From positions 1 to 64,000 of the forward strand of contig CAZPIO010000025.1 of NCBI GenBank assembly GCA_964586235.1: a stretch of DNA of 64,000 bases. Direction: 5' to 3'. A model generated the notes under the pieces. The model was not told where the DNA came from, did not search any database, and saw nothing but the letters and a program-made list of their open reading frames with translations. Positions 1 through 8,710 of the stretch are shown piece by piece (position 1 is the first letter of the stretch; each line of letters opens with the position of its first letter). Made by a program: the position numbers and the translations under genes. The DNA comes from JAUCQB01 sp964586235. GTDB taxonomy: Bacteria; Planctomycetota; Phycisphaerae; UBA1845; PWPN01.

Positions 1-37
1 CGCCTACAAGATCGGCCTGGAAATGGTCGGCGACTGA
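1..37 (+). CDS. 3' end of an unidentified gene (partial)
   Basis: The frame starting at base 2 is open from the window edge and reads AYKIGLEMVGD before TGA at 35-37. Only 11 codons are visible, so no function can be assigned. The stop codon lies over the 3' end of the opposite-strand tRNA-Glu, which makes it possible that the frame is real and the two genes converge tightly, but a chance open frame of this length cannot be excluded. Confidence 0.35.
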   Translation, partial: AYKIGLEMVGD

Positions 38-107
38 CCCCAGGGGGATTCGAACCCCCGTTGCCGGCGTGAAAAGCCGGTGTCCTAGGCCACTAGACGA
101 TGGGGCC
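35..107 (-). tRNA. tRNA-Glu (anticodon UUC)
   Basis: The reverse complement folds as a 73-nt tRNA. The acceptor stem pairs GGCCCCA with TGGGGTC (one G-U). The T arm reads GGGGGTTCGAATCCCCC. The anticodon arm has a CCGGC/GCCGG stem around the loop TTTTCAC, which puts TTC at positions 34-36. The discriminator base is A and CCA is not encoded. The body closely follows the usual bacterial tRNA-Glu sequence. Confidence 0.96.
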
Positions 108-261
108 GACGGATACGGAACGCAGCAGTATAGTGCATCCCAACGGCGATGGCTACGACCGCTAGCGCTGAAAGCCGCCTGTTGCCTCGTGCCTCATAAA
201 GCAGTACAGGCACTTCGCCGGGCAAAGCCGTATACCAGCCCGCTGAACCCTATCCAGGGGC

Positions 262-459
262 TCAGACTCCCCGCTTGAAGCTCACGAGGCGTTCCTTGGT
301 CCAGTCAACGGAGAACTTATTGCCGCCGGTGTCCGTGTACTCGCCGGTTCCCTTGGCGGCGTGGTCGTTCTCGACTATACGGCCAGTGTTGTCTTCGTCA
401 CAGACAAACCGCTGCTTCTTCTTCGTTTCGGTATTGTAGACCCACAGTTCGCAAGCCAT
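262..459 (-). CDS. small hypothetical protein (65 aa)
   Basis: A 65-residue frame starting MACELWVYN and rich in charged and polar residues (KKKQRF, DEDNTGRIVE, VDWTKERLV). The start at 459 is chosen because AGAGG lies 7 bases upstream; an in-frame ATG 10 codons earlier lacks a comparable site. No signal peptide, membrane segment or cysteine cluster is seen. The family is not recognised. It stands alone between tRNA-Glu and tsaE. Confidence 0.6.
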   Translation of the reverse strand: MACELWVYNTETKKKQRFVCDEDNTGRIVENDHAAKGTGEYTDTGGNKFSVDWTKERLVSFKRGV

Positions 460-537
460 TGTCGTTCCTCTGGTTATATCGTTTCTCAACAGCCGCCCAC
501 GGCTCGCCGGGCGGGCGCAGGTGGTGATTCTAACCGC

Positions 538-1035
538 TCAGGGCGGCTCGGACAACGCGTCAAACCGGGCGATTCGTTCGAGCAGGTCCCCGCCCGTTCC
601 CGACGCCCAGCAGTGAAAACGCCGGTCGTCCTCGCTCACCGGCTCGATCGTGATGGTCAACCGGTCCACCGGCAGAATGTCTGCCACCCGGTCCGCCCAC
701 TCGATCACCACCGCCCCCTGGCCGACCATCTCCTCGAATCCCAACCCCTCGAGATCGTGCCCGCCGCGCAGCCGGTACGCATCCACGTGGTACAGCAGCG
801 GCGCCGCGGACAAACTGGTTTTATACTCGTTAACGATGACAAAGGTGGGACTGTTTACCTGCCGCGGGTCGGCCACGCCCGCGCCGACGGCCACGGCCTT
901 GACCAGCGTCGTCTTGCCCGATCCCAGCGGACCGATCAGGGCCACAACGTCGCCCACCCGCAGGGCCGCGCCCAACTGCTGCCCGATCTGCCGGGTCTCC
1001 TCGAGGCTGGCCGCGTCCAGGATCCGCTCGCTCAT
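538..1035 (-). CDS. tsaE: tRNA threonylcarbamoyladenosine biosynthesis ATPase TsaE
   Basis: A 165-residue P-loop protein. The Walker A motif GPLGSGKTT is near residue 40, followed by the family-typical segments NSPTFVIVNEY, HVDAYRL and VIEWADRV. TsaE is the ATPase that works with TsaB and TsaD to make t6A37 on ANN-decoding tRNAs in the cytoplasm. The start MSERIL at 1035 is chosen because its ATG overlaps the thiL stop as ATGA, the usual sign of translational coupling. The longer frame beginning at 1098 lies wholly inside thiL. Confidence 0.94.
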   Translation of the reverse strand: MSERILDAASLEETRQIGQQLGAALRVGDVVALIGPLGSGKTTLVKAVAVGAGVADPRQVNSPTFVIVNEYKTSLSAAPLLYHVDAYRLRGGHDLEGLGFEEMVGQGAVVIEWADRVADILPVDRLTITIEPVSEDDRRFHCWASGTGGDLLERIARFDALSEPP

Positions 1036-1961
1036 CGGAAGTGCTCGTACCCCCGCGGCTCGACGATCCGGAACTTGCCCATCCGGTTGCTGAGGCACAT
1101 CGTCGTACGCCCCTCCTCCGCGGGCGCCGTCATCCGACCGACTTCGACGAGCCCGAAATCTTCGGCCCGCAGCCCTTCGCCGCCGACGACCAGCAGCTCG
1201 AAATCCTCCCCGTCATTCAGCGCGTGCTCCATCGGGCCGACCCCGTCCTCGTCGGCCAGCGTCCGCGCCGCCGGGCTGATGACTTCGTCCAACGCCTCCG
1301 CCGACAACTCCGCGTCGCAATGCGAGGCCGCACACAGCCGGCACAGGTCCATCGACAGCCCGTCGGATATGTCCATCATCGCGTGCAGATCCGGCTCGAG
1401 CACCAGCCGGCTGGCCAGCTCCAGGCGCGGCACGAAGGTCAGATGTCTGCCCGCCAGGCTGCCGCCGAGCGGGCCGCTGACGTAGATTCCGTCCCCGGCC
1501 CGGGCATCGCATCGCCGGATCGGACCGCGCGGCGACATCGGCTCGGCCAGCATGGCGACGTCGATCACCAGCTTGCCCGGCCAGCTCGTGGTGTCGCCGC
1601 CGACGATGTCGCAGTCGAACTCCTCGGCAATGCACGCCATGCCTTCGTAAAGCCGCTTGGCGTCGTCCATGCACATCCCGTCGTGCAGCGCCAGGCTGAC
1701 CGTGGCCACGCGCGGGCGGCAGGCCATGGCCGCGCAGTCGCTCAACGAGCAGGCGATGGCCTTGCGGCCGATGAGTTCGTAAATGTGCTGCCGGGTGTCG
1801 AAGTGAACGCCGTCGAGCAGCATGTCCGCCGTGATCAGTACCAGGTCACCGCCCAGCCGCACCGAGGCCATGTCGTCGCCGATGCCGATCGGCACCCGCT
1901 CCGGATTCACCGGAAATCGCTGGCGCAGCCATTCGATGAGTGCGTTCTCGCCCTTGGCCAT
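1032..1961 (-). CDS. thiL: thiamine-monophosphate kinase ThiL
   Basis: A 309-residue protein of normal ThiL length that phosphorylates thiamine phosphate to thiamine diphosphate. The N-terminal GIGDDMA and the metal-binding segments ITADMLLDGVHF, GGDTTSWPG, DISDGLSMDL and NDGEDFELL match the AIR-synthase-like fold of the family. It overlaps the downstream tsaE by four bases, so the two are probably cotranscribed; thiL-tsaE neighbourhoods are known in other bacteria. The start ATG at 1961 gives the canonical MAKGENALIEWL N-terminus. Confidence 0.95.
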   Translation of the reverse strand: MAKGENALIEWLRQRFPVNPERVPIGIGDDMASVRLGGDLVLITADMLLDGVHFDTRQHIYELIGRKAIACSLSDCAAMACRPRVATVSLALHDGMCMDDAKRLYEGMACIAEEFDCDIVGGDTTSWPGKLVIDVAMLAEPMSPRGPIRRCDARAGDGIYVSGPLGGSLAGRHLTFVPRLELASRLVLEPDLHAMMDISDGLSMDLCRLCAASHCDAELSAEALDEVISPAARTLADEDGVGPMEHALNDGEDFELLVVGGEGLRAEDFGLVEVGRMTAPAEEGRTTMCLSNRMGKFRIVEPRGYEHFR

Positions 1962-2000
1962 GACATCAGCTTACACGTCGGTGCGTTGATGTGAAAGAGA

Positions 2001-2100
2001 NNNNNNNNNNNNNNNNNNNNNNNNNNNNNNNNNNNNNNNNNNNNNNNNNNNNNNNNNNNNNNNNNNNNNNNNNNNNNNNNNNNNNNNNNNNNNNNNNNNN
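2001..2100. other. assembly gap (100 N)
   Basis: One hundred consecutive N. The round length suggests a scaffolding placeholder, so the true distance between thiL and the following membrane-protein gene is unknown. Confidence 0.99.
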
Positions 2101-2101
2101 C

Positions 2102-2563
2102 TCAGTCTTTGTCCTGGAAATCCGGCTCGGCCGTGGGCAGCGAGTACAGATAGATCGCCAGGGCCACGGGGTAGCTCAGCCCCGCGAACGCGGCCCAGAA
2201 GATGAACCAGGACGACCAGAACCAGTCCAGCGTATGCCGCTCGCTACCGAGGTATGCCAGGCCTCCGCTCAGCCGGAACAGAAGACCCACCACGGACCCG
2301 AACAGCACGAGAAACCCGATGACCCGGCACTTGGCCCCCCGAATGCTCTTGCCCAGGGGCACTGGCAGCACCGCCGCAAACAACCCTTGCGCGCCCAGTG
2401 CCAGCAACTGAAACCCGATCGCCCAGATCAACGCCGACAGCAGCGGCAGCACCCCCGCGGAAACCAGAGGATTGCCCCCCACGCTCCTGTAAGCCTGCAG
2501 CCCGTAGATTTCGCCGACGACTCCGCCGATAATCAGAGGCGACCAGTACTGCCATTTCGTCAT
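2102..2563 (-). CDS. multi-pass membrane protein of unknown function
   Basis: A 153-residue hydrophobic protein starting MTKWQYWSPLIIGGVV. Four membrane segments are likely: residues 8-24, 35-60, 80-102 and 115-140 approximately. It ends in an acidic tail (EPDFQDKD). The start at 2563 is preferred because the upstream extension of the frame is Arg/Pro/Ser-rich and contains the dispersed hairpin repeat at 2683-2723. No family is recognised. The stop abuts the assembly gap. Confidence 0.7.
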   Translation of the reverse strand: MTKWQYWSPLIIGGVVGEIYGLQAYRSVGGNPLVSAGVLPLLSALIWAIGFQLLALGAQGLFAAVLPVPLGKSIRGAKCRVIGFLVLFGSVVGLLFRLSGGLAYLGSERHTLDWFWSSWFIFWAAFAGLSYPVALAIYLYSLPTAEPDFQDKD

Positions 2564-2682
2564 AACAACCGCTCCCGCCCGTCGTCTTCCCAGGCACCCT
2601 ATTGAAGCATCCAGCCCATCCGAACACAAGCCCTCAATGCCTGGTGGTGTGTATCCGAGGGGAAGTGGCCTCGATCGTGAAG

Positions 2683-2723
2683 GGTGGCATGGCCAGGCCC
2701 CGGCTCGCCGGGACGCCGCCATG
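2683..2723. repeat. double-hairpin repeat family, right arm only (copy A)
   Basis: Carries only the GGTGGCATGGCC...GCCGCCATG arm of the 93-bp family (full copies at 14099, 20320 and 22130), with an inner GC-rich hairpin. It lies between two minus-strand membrane-protein genes. Confidence 0.85.
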
Positions 2724-2774
2724 TTCTTTGACCTTTGACCGGCTCCCGACGCAATCGCGACCCGGGGTGACCGT

Positions 2775-3008
2775 TCAATCCCGCTCGTACTTCCAAAGGA
2801 CGATTTTGCGCCGTTCGCGGGCGGCGCGGCGTTCTTTCCTGGTAGGGACCTTCCAACCGAAGTACTTGTGGGCGATATACATGCTGGCGGGGACGAGAAT
2901 GATCGCCCCCACGGGGATCCAGCTTGAAGCGTCGCCGTTCCAGAGACCTCGCAGGAAACCTTCAGGCATGCCTCGCGCGAGGAGCATGGCAACAAAAGCA
3001 GGGACCAT
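2775..3008 (-). CDS. small single-span membrane protein (77 aa)
   Basis: Begins MVPAFVAMLLARGMPEGF. It has one clear membrane segment (WIPVGAIILVPASMYIAHKY) and a strongly basic C-terminal half with many Arg and Lys, consistent with an N-out, C-in topology. The start is set at 3008 by AGAGAGG 8 bases upstream. No family is recognised. The upstream extension of this frame shows no protein-like composition. Confidence 0.65.
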   Translation of the reverse strand: MVPAFVAMLLARGMPEGFLRGLWNGDASSWIPVGAIILVPASMYIAHKYFGWKVPTRKERRAARERRKIVLWKYERD

Positions 3009-3424
3009 ATCGGACCTCTCTTCCCGTAAGGCACCATTCAACAGCCGACACCGCCTTTGATTCATCGGCCACGAGCAGGTCCGGCTTGGCTTCATCTCAG
3101 GAGGGGGTGACCATGATCGCTTTTTCAGAACCGCGACCCTGGTCGCCGTGGCGACCGCTCGCCACGGCGAAGCCCAGCGAAGCCGGGTCAGGGAGCGGAT
3201 GCCGGCCCCGGCTGACGCATTGTGGCTCACTGGCAAGGTGGCCCAGCCGCGGTAGGCAAGGTGAAGCGACGATGATCGATGCTCTGAAAAGCCCGCGAAT
3301 CAAGGCTGCTATGGGCCAAATCCTGTTCTGACTGGTGCGCTGGTCTGAGAACGGCCCCCTGACCGACGACAAGAAAGGCCGAGCCCGTTGCGGGTCGCCA
3401 CGCTCCGAACGCAAACACGGTGCT
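3009..3424. other. intergenic region without a supported gene
   Basis: Holds GCCGTGGCG / CGCCACGGC inverted units near 3142-3180 that recur in other spacers of this window. A short plus-strand frame ending at 3331 (MIDALKSPRIKAAMGQILF) is too short to support. It is also the 3' flank of the minus-strand HAF-repeat gene. Confidence 0.5.
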
Positions 3425-5647
3425 TCACGGGATGCAGTCCGGCGTTGAGCCGCCGCTCCACGGAACAGCCGGCCCCGTCGCACACTTCTCGAACGCATCG
3501 AGGTCCGTTCCATCGACCTGGTCATTGCCGTCCCGGTCGAAGCAGCGGCAGTACTCCGGACTCGACGGAATCGACCCGAAGCCCCCGGTGTAACACAACT
3601 GATAAACCCCAAAGTCGACCTGATCCACGTCGCTGTCCTGATCCGCGTCGGCCCAGATGGGCGTGTAACAGACCACCGGGCAGTTCGCTGAGGCACACGA
3701 GGCCTCGTAGCCCAGAAACGACCCGTATCCCGAAGCGGTGCAGTCATTGATCGTTCGCCCTTCGGCGCAACTGCCCGCAATTCCGCAGCACGCACCCGTG
3801 CAATCGCGGCTGCCGCAGGCCGTCGCCTCCTGCCACCGGCCGAAGCCCTCCGGGTCGGGGCAGTAGGCACTGGGTATGCCATCGGTGCAGCTCCCGTCCG
3901 GGTTGCAGCAGGAGCCCGTTACCACGTCGCTGCAGTTGACGTCGGGATCCGGCGGGTTGCACGAGGAGCCAGGCCGGACAGGGAATGTCCCCAGGTCCGC
4001 CCGGCAGGCGTTCACCGACTCTTCCACGCAGGAGGTGTCCGGGAGGCAACAGGCAACGGCACAATCCCTCCCCGAGCAACTCGATCCGACTCCGCCATAG
4101 AAGTTGAAGCGCTGATCCTCGCTGCCCGGCGCCCATCGGCAGTTGGCTGGAATCTGCTGATCGCAGCTTCCGTCGAACTGGCAACAGGAGCCCAGGCAGT
4201 CAGTCTGACCGCACGAGATCCCTGCGCCGGCCCAGAGCTTGAGCTTGCCGCCGTCCACCTCGCAGGCACCCGGTCGACTCTCGGTGCAGCCGGCGCTGTT
4301 CGCGTTGCAGCAACCACCGGACTGCACGGGGTCCGGTATCGTTGCCACCCAACCTCTCGCAACGGCAGGTTGCCCGCCGGCCCCGTCCGGATCGAACAAG
4401 CCGAAGCCGACGATGGTCAGGTTCTGGCCGGGTCCTCCGTCAGAAACATCCATCGCGTCCGTGAGCGTCCAGCCGGCCAGGTTCAGTCCATGCACAGACT
4501 CCAGGAACGTCTTGAGGTTGACCATGTTGGCCTTCGAATCCGCTTTGTTAAACAGACCATTCACCCAGAGAAAGGCCCGGTAGCCCAGCGTGTCGTTCCA
4601 ACTGGTGCCCACCACCACCTCGCCGTCGATCGTCACCCCAAAGGCCTCACTGTGGTTGTCGCCGCCGGGTATGAAGCCCAGGGGCTTGGTGATCGGCAGG
4701 CAATGGCTGTCCTGGTCCGCGGTGTCGTGCATGTAAGCCATGAAGTACCCACCCGGCGGGTTGTTCGGATACGTGCCCCGACCAACGGCAAACCGGCCAT
4801 CGCGCGAACAGGCGATGAATAGACTCTCGGTATCGCCGCCGGGCGTGGGGTCAACCGGCACATCACCGAAACGGCTGCACACATAATCGGGCCCGCGCAT
4901 GGGCGCCATGTTGCTGTCGCCGGAAAACCAGCGGAAGCCCTCGCGGGCGTTGTTCGAGATCCCGCCCCAGCTCGACCAGCTATAGCCGACGACGATCTGC
5001 TGGCCGCTGGCGTTGACGCCGGTTCCGGTGGCCTCGCTCCACTTGAGGTTTCCGCCCAGAAAGCCGAGGGCGAGCGATTCGGTCGGTGAGCCGGTCCGCC
5101 AGCGGTAGGCCTCGTAAGGCCTGTCAGGGTCGGTGGCGCTGGCGCTTTGGCTTCGACCAACCACGAACACCTGATCCGCGGCGTCCACAGCGAGGCTGGC
5201 ACCGTAGTTCTTTCCGCCGGCGAGCAGTGGTGGAATGGCTGTGAAGCTCCCCGGGCCGCCGATGGGCCCCGACCATTCGAACGCTTGCTCGAGGTTGGAG
5301 CTGTTCTTCGACGTGCCGGCCACGTGGAGCAGACCCAGCGAATCCTTGTCCGCGTCCGCCGCCGTGCTGTATTGATTGGTGGCATCCAGAAAGCCAATGC
5401 CGACGATTCCGCCGCCCGAGGTCCACATGAAAGCCTGGGTCTTGCCGTTGGCATCGACACTCTCGCCCACCACGACCGAGCCGTCGGGCGAGACGCCCAA
5501 GGCTTTGCTTGACGCCCCCCCGAGCGTGCCGACCGGCTGGAACGTCGCCTGGGCCAGAGCAACACCCGAGCCGCCCATCAGCAGCACAAGGTTCGGCATG
5601 GTCCAGACGAAACCGCGCATGAGTCTGTGTTTAATGATCTTGCTCAT
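3425..5647 (-). CDS. secreted HAF-repeat protein with Cys-rich repeats and dockerin-like C-terminus
   Basis: 740 residues. A signal peptide is followed by HAF-type repeats, visible as ALGVSPDGSVVVGES, SLAVDAADQVFVVGRS, FGVTIDGEVVVGTSW and similar segments over residues 30-440. Residues 450-660 carry about five Cys-rich units of the form GSCCNPDGSCTDG or GACCGIAGSC. The C-terminus (DADQDSDVDQVDFG ... DRDGNDQVDGTDLDAF) has two Asp-rich, calcium-loop-like motifs as in dockerins. The start MSKIIKHR at 5647 has AGGAG 10 bases upstream; the ATG three codons earlier is too close to that site. Probably extracellular or surface-attached; no catalytic motif is seen. Confidence 0.85.
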   Translation of the reverse strand: MSKIIKHRLMRGFVWTMPNLVLLMGGSGVALAQATFQPVGTLGGASSKALGVSPDGSVVVGESVDANGKTQAFMWTSGGGIVGIGFLDATNQYSTAADADKDSLGLLHVAGTSKNSSNLEQAFEWSGPIGGPGSFTAIPPLLAGGKNYGASLAVDAADQVFVVGRSQSASATDPDRPYEAYRWRTGSPTESLALGFLGGNLKWSEATGTGVNASGQQIVVGYSWSSWGGISNNAREGFRWFSGDSNMAPMRGPDYVCSRFGDVPVDPTPGGDTESLFIACSRDGRFAVGRGTYPNNPPGGYFMAYMHDTADQDSHCLPITKPLGFIPGGDNHSEAFGVTIDGEVVVGTSWNDTLGYRAFLWVNGLFNKADSKANMVNLKTFLESVHGLNLAGWTLTDAMDVSDGGPGQNLTIVGFGLFDPDGAGGQPAVARGWVATIPDPVQSGGCCNANSAGCTESRPGACEVDGGKLKLWAGAGISCGQTDCLGSCCQFDGSCDQQIPANCRWAPGSEDQRFNFYGGVGSSCSGRDCAVACCLPDTSCVEESVNACRADLGTFPVRPGSSCNPPDPDVNCSDVVTGSCCNPDGSCTDGIPSAYCPDPEGFGRWQEATACGSRDCTGACCGIAGSCAEGRTINDCTASGYGSFLGYEASCASANCPVVCYTPIWADADQDSDVDQVDFGVYQLCYTGGFGSIPSSPEYCRCFDRDGNDQVDGTDLDAFEKCATGPAVPWSGGSTPDCIP

Positions 5648-5843
5648 TTCCGCCATTCTCCTGAAATGACTGCCTTGGGCGCATCCGCTCGCCGCTCTCG
5701 AACCGATAGCCGTCTGGTGGCTTCGGATTTCAGAGGCATGCGGGCTGCTCCCCGCTCCCGAGACTAAACAGTAGCGCGACGCTACCCTCACACCCTTCAG
5801 CCGGGTGAGTCGTCCCGCCAGCAGACCTCTCACGCTAACAGAA

Positions 5844-6947
5844 TCACCTCGACAAACCGCACCTGCGACGCACGAACGGCAGGGCCAGCATCGCCAGGGC
5901 CAGTGTCGTCGGTTCGGGAATCACGTAGGCCCATCCGTGTGCTTGGCCGCCGTAGGTGCCCTTGCCTGCCAGGCTCAGACCGTCGTTAGAAATCCCGGTC
6001 AGTTGGGTGAAGGTCCAGCCGGTGATGTCTACACCCAGACCCGACAAGTAAGCGGCGACGGTCTGAAGCGTGTTCGTCGGAACGTCGTAAATCCACGCCT
6101 CCGCCTGGGTGTAATCAGGCTTCAGAAAGGTGCGGCCACCGATCACCGTCCCGTCCCCGTCCACCGCAAGGGCTTCCATCCAGTCCTGGTTGGCGAACAT
6201 GGGGATAACGTGGGGCGCATTTCCGCTGTCCCACCAGTACGCCGAATAGACGGCGCCGCCGCTGGTATAGCCCCACCCCACCTTGACGTTGCCGTCGCTG
6301 GACATGTTGAAGGTCTCGCGTTCGAGAGAGCCGCTTGGACCGCCGACGGGCGGGAGCCAGGCCGGCGGACCATAGACCATGCCAGTGCGAGATCCTCCAG
6401 TCGGCGGAGTGCCGGTGTACTGGGCCTTGCCGACGAATCTTCCGTCGTCCGACGCGCCATAGAAATAAGAATGGTCGTGCCCGCTGGGGGGCAGATCCAT
6501 GGTGGTCGAGCTCACCGAGCTGTGCTTGTAGCGGGTCGCCCTGTTGTACGGTGTGTTACGCGCGTAGCCTGCGACCCAGTAATCGGTGGTGCCGTTGCTG
6601 CCGACGGCTTCCGCTCTCCAGTCGTAAGCCTCATTGGCCTTCGGCAACGCGGACCATGACCCGCTTTGCCAGACAGCGGCATTGTCGCTGGTATTGCCGG
6701 CCACCAGCGGGCTTCCGCCGAAGTACTCCGCGCCCACCACCTGGTTGCCGATCGAAACCTTGCCGGTGGACGGCGTCCAGTAATATCCGCCACCGGCGTC
6801 GTTCCCCGCGACCAGGGTCCCGTCCTTGGAGATGTCCTCCGCCCCGGTCCCGGCGCCCAGATCAATGAACACATTCGCTGCAAGCGCCGGGTACGCTCCC
6901 AGCATGGCGGCCACCGCCGTCATCAATAACATCGATTTATTCCTCAT
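5844..6947 (-). CDS. HAF-repeat PEP-CTERM secreted protein
   Basis: 367 residues with a cleavable signal peptide (MLLMTAVAAMLGAYPALAA) and HAF-like segments (AEDISKDGTLVAGND, FYGASDDGRFVGKAQ, ALAVDGDGTVIGGRT, GISNDGLSLAGKG). It ends with the PEP-CTERM sorting signal: PEPTT, a short hydrophobic helix and VRRR. PEP-CTERM proteins are processed by an exosortase, none of which is encoded in this window. A strong GAGGAGG precedes the start. It lies next to another HAF-repeat gene on the same strand, and the two may have related roles. Confidence 0.88.
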   Translation of the reverse strand: MRNKSMLLMTAVAAMLGAYPALAANVFIDLGAGTGAEDISKDGTLVAGNDAGGGYYWTPSTGKVSIGNQVVGAEYFGGSPLVAGNTSDNAAVWQSGSWSALPKANEAYDWRAEAVGSNGTTDYWVAGYARNTPYNRATRYKHSSVSSTTMDLPPSGHDHSYFYGASDDGRFVGKAQYTGTPPTGGSRTGMVYGPPAWLPPVGGPSGSLERETFNMSSDGNVKVGWGYTSGGAVYSAYWWDSGNAPHVIPMFANQDWMEALAVDGDGTVIGGRTFLKPDYTQAEAWIYDVPTNTLQTVAAYLSGLGVDITGWTFTQLTGISNDGLSLAGKGTYGGQAHGWAYVIPEPTTLALAMLALPFVRRRCGLSR

Positions 6948-6997
6948 TGTGCTTTCCTCCTCTTTCAGAAACCAGACCTGATATCACCAGGGAGCGG

Positions 6998-8152
6998 CTA
7001 CGCTCTTAACGGAGCTACCGACTCCCGCATAATCAACTGGGGCTCAAGCGTGACGTGCTGGGCTTCCTGGCCCGCTTTCGCTCCAGCCAGAATCATCGCC
7101 ACGGCACGCCTTCCCATCTCCGCATATGGCTCGCTCACGGCAGAGAGCCGGGGCCTCATGCGCGACAAAACTGGATCATCGTCAATGATGATCAAGGAGA
7201 GATCTTCCGGAACCCGGATTCCGCGAGCCTGCAGAACCTCCATGATGTGCAGGACACGATTGGCGTGATGGATGAGCAGTGCCGTGGGGCGCGGCCGCCT
7301 CTGGAGCAGCTCGTGCAGCCGTTTGGGCCATTCCAGATAGGCGGCGCCACTGACACCCTGGAACATCATCGCATCGTTCACGGCCAGGCCAGCCTCCTCA
7401 AACGCGCGGCAATACCCGTGGAGGCGCTCGCGTCCCGGCGGATCCTCCTCTCCGAGAATGTCAAATCCAATCCGCCGGTGCCCGAGCTTGAGCAAGAAGC
7501 TCGCAGCTTGATACGCTCCCAGTTCACGATCGATACTAAGCGAGGGCATCGAGGAATCAGTACAGGTCCGGTTGACGAGCAGCTTCGGAACATCCCGCGG
7601 GAGATCCGCTACGAGGCCCGACGGGTTGTCGTCGCCGAAGGCGACAACCAGGAAGCCCGATACTCGCCCCACGGAGCGGCTGGAAGCAACATGATGAGTG
7701 CCCGACCCGCAAGGGTCATGGACCAGCTTCACCCCGTGGTAGGCGGCGCCGTACACCAAACCCTCCCGAAGGAGCGACCACCATGGGCCCGTGGCATGGC
7801 CGATAGCGCTCTCGGTAGACTGGGTGACGTACCGGATCGCCAACGTCGCCTCTCGCCTCCCGGCCGGCCACGAATTCCCTGAGGCCAGGACATAGCTCCC
7901 GCTCCCCTGGCGCTTCTCAACCAGACCCTCGTCCTGAAGCCGCATCAAACCGCGCCGAACCGAGTTTCGGCTCACCGAGTACTGCTGAGCCAGTTCGAGC
8001 TCGTTCGGAAGCCGCTCACCAGGCGCAAGTTCACCGCAACGGATCGCCCACATGATGCTGCGGGAGACAATCTCGTGTTTCCGTAGAGTCTGCGCGGCTC
8101 GATCAATGAGCGGATCCTGAATCGTGCCAACCGTGCTCATGCGACGGCCCAT
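6998..8152 (-). CDS. GntR-type transcriptional regulator with LacI-like sensor domain
   Basis: About 384 residues. The N-terminal winged helix (ELAPGERLPNELELAQQY, SRNSVRRGLMRL, GLVEKRQGSGSYV) is GntR class. The C-terminal 270 residues resemble the periplasmic-binding-like effector domain of LacI family members (HRRIGFDILGEEDPPGRERL, ALLIHHANRV, LSLIIIDDD), the layout of AraR. The first possible start (8212) is excluded because it lies inside the predicted -10 box. ATG at 8152 or 8140 are both possible and neither has a clear ribosome-binding site. It lies downstream of a secreted BNR_4 gene and upstream of HAF-repeat genes on the same strand, so it probably controls a glycan-use locus (inference). 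Confidence 0.85.
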   Translation of the reverse strand: MGRRMSTVGTIQDPLIDRAAQTLRKHEIVSRSIMWAIRCGELAPGERLPNELELAQQYSVSRNSVRRGLMRLQDEGLVEKRQGSGSYVLASGNSWPAGRREATLAIRYVTQSTESAIGHATGPWWSLLREGLVYGAAYHGVKLVHDPCGSGTHHVASSRSVGRVSGFLVVAFGDDNPSGLVADLPRDVPKLLVNRTCTDSSMPSLSIDRELGAYQAASFLLKLGHRRIGFDILGEEDPPGRERLHGYCRAFEEAGLAVNDAMMFQGVSGAAYLEWPKRLHELLQRRPRPTALLIHHANRVLHIMEVLQARGIRVPEDLSLIIIDDDPVLSRMRPRLSAVSEPYAEMGRRAVAMILAGAKAGQEAQHVTLEPQLIMRESVAPLRA

Positions 8153-8197
8153 TCTCGGATGTCTGTTCCGGCTTAAAAGTCGTTCTATCCTTGACCT

Positions 8198-8238
8198 GGA
8201 TATATACCACAATACCCGAACATGTGCCGTAAGTCAAG
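8198..8238 (-). promoter_or_regulatory. sigma70-like promoter with near-palindromic operator for the GntR-type regulator
   Basis: On the minus strand TTGACT (8233-8238), a 17-base spacer and TATTGT (8210-8215) form a good -35/-10 pair. Immediately downstream, at the expected transcription start, lies TGGTATATATCCA (8198-8210), almost a palindrome and close to the TGGTATATACCA type of site bound by HutC/NagR-like GntR regulators. This suggests autoregulation. Confidence 0.55.
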
Positions 8239-8710
8239 TACGCTGAAGTGAAACCGCCGTGCCAGGGACCAGGCAGTCTTCACGGTGACCTTCCATGCTC
8301 TAAAATGCTTGTTATCAAGACATTAAGTCGGTAACTGGCACTGCCGCAACGTCAACCCGGTTGGCTCATCCTCGAACTGTGGAAGGGCGCACCAACAGGT
8401 TCCATCGCTGTGGAACCAAATCAGCCCGGACTTGTACCCTGAAAGGCACAAAGCTCCCGGCACCCCTTGTACTCGCGCGATACCGTCGTCAGTGTCATGG
8501 TTCATTGTCAGCCCGCTCATCGCGCAGGGGTACTCCCGCAGCCGGCAGAACCAGAGGCGGGCCGGTGGGCGGGCTCTACTCTTGACCTTCTGCAGCAAAG
8601 GTCTCGCAGTGAGCTCCCGGCCGACCACACCAGAGGGCGCAGTGATCTTTCCTGGGTGTATCTGGGGTCACGGCATTTGCCGCCGTTGTTGGACGCGCGA
8701 TCTCTGCCCG
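8239..8710. other. spacer between the BNR_4 gene and the regulator
   Basis: About 470 bases. A minus-strand frame within 8323-8505 could encode a 60-residue peptide (MNHDTDDGIARVQG...), but it has no convincing ribosome-binding site or recognisable motif, so it is not called. No repeat of the families seen elsewhere is present. Confidence 0.4.

Noticed and set aside
3271..3331. Short plus-strand peptide MIDALKSPRIKAAMGQILF
   Set aside because: 19 codons with no ribosome-binding site or homology I recognise.
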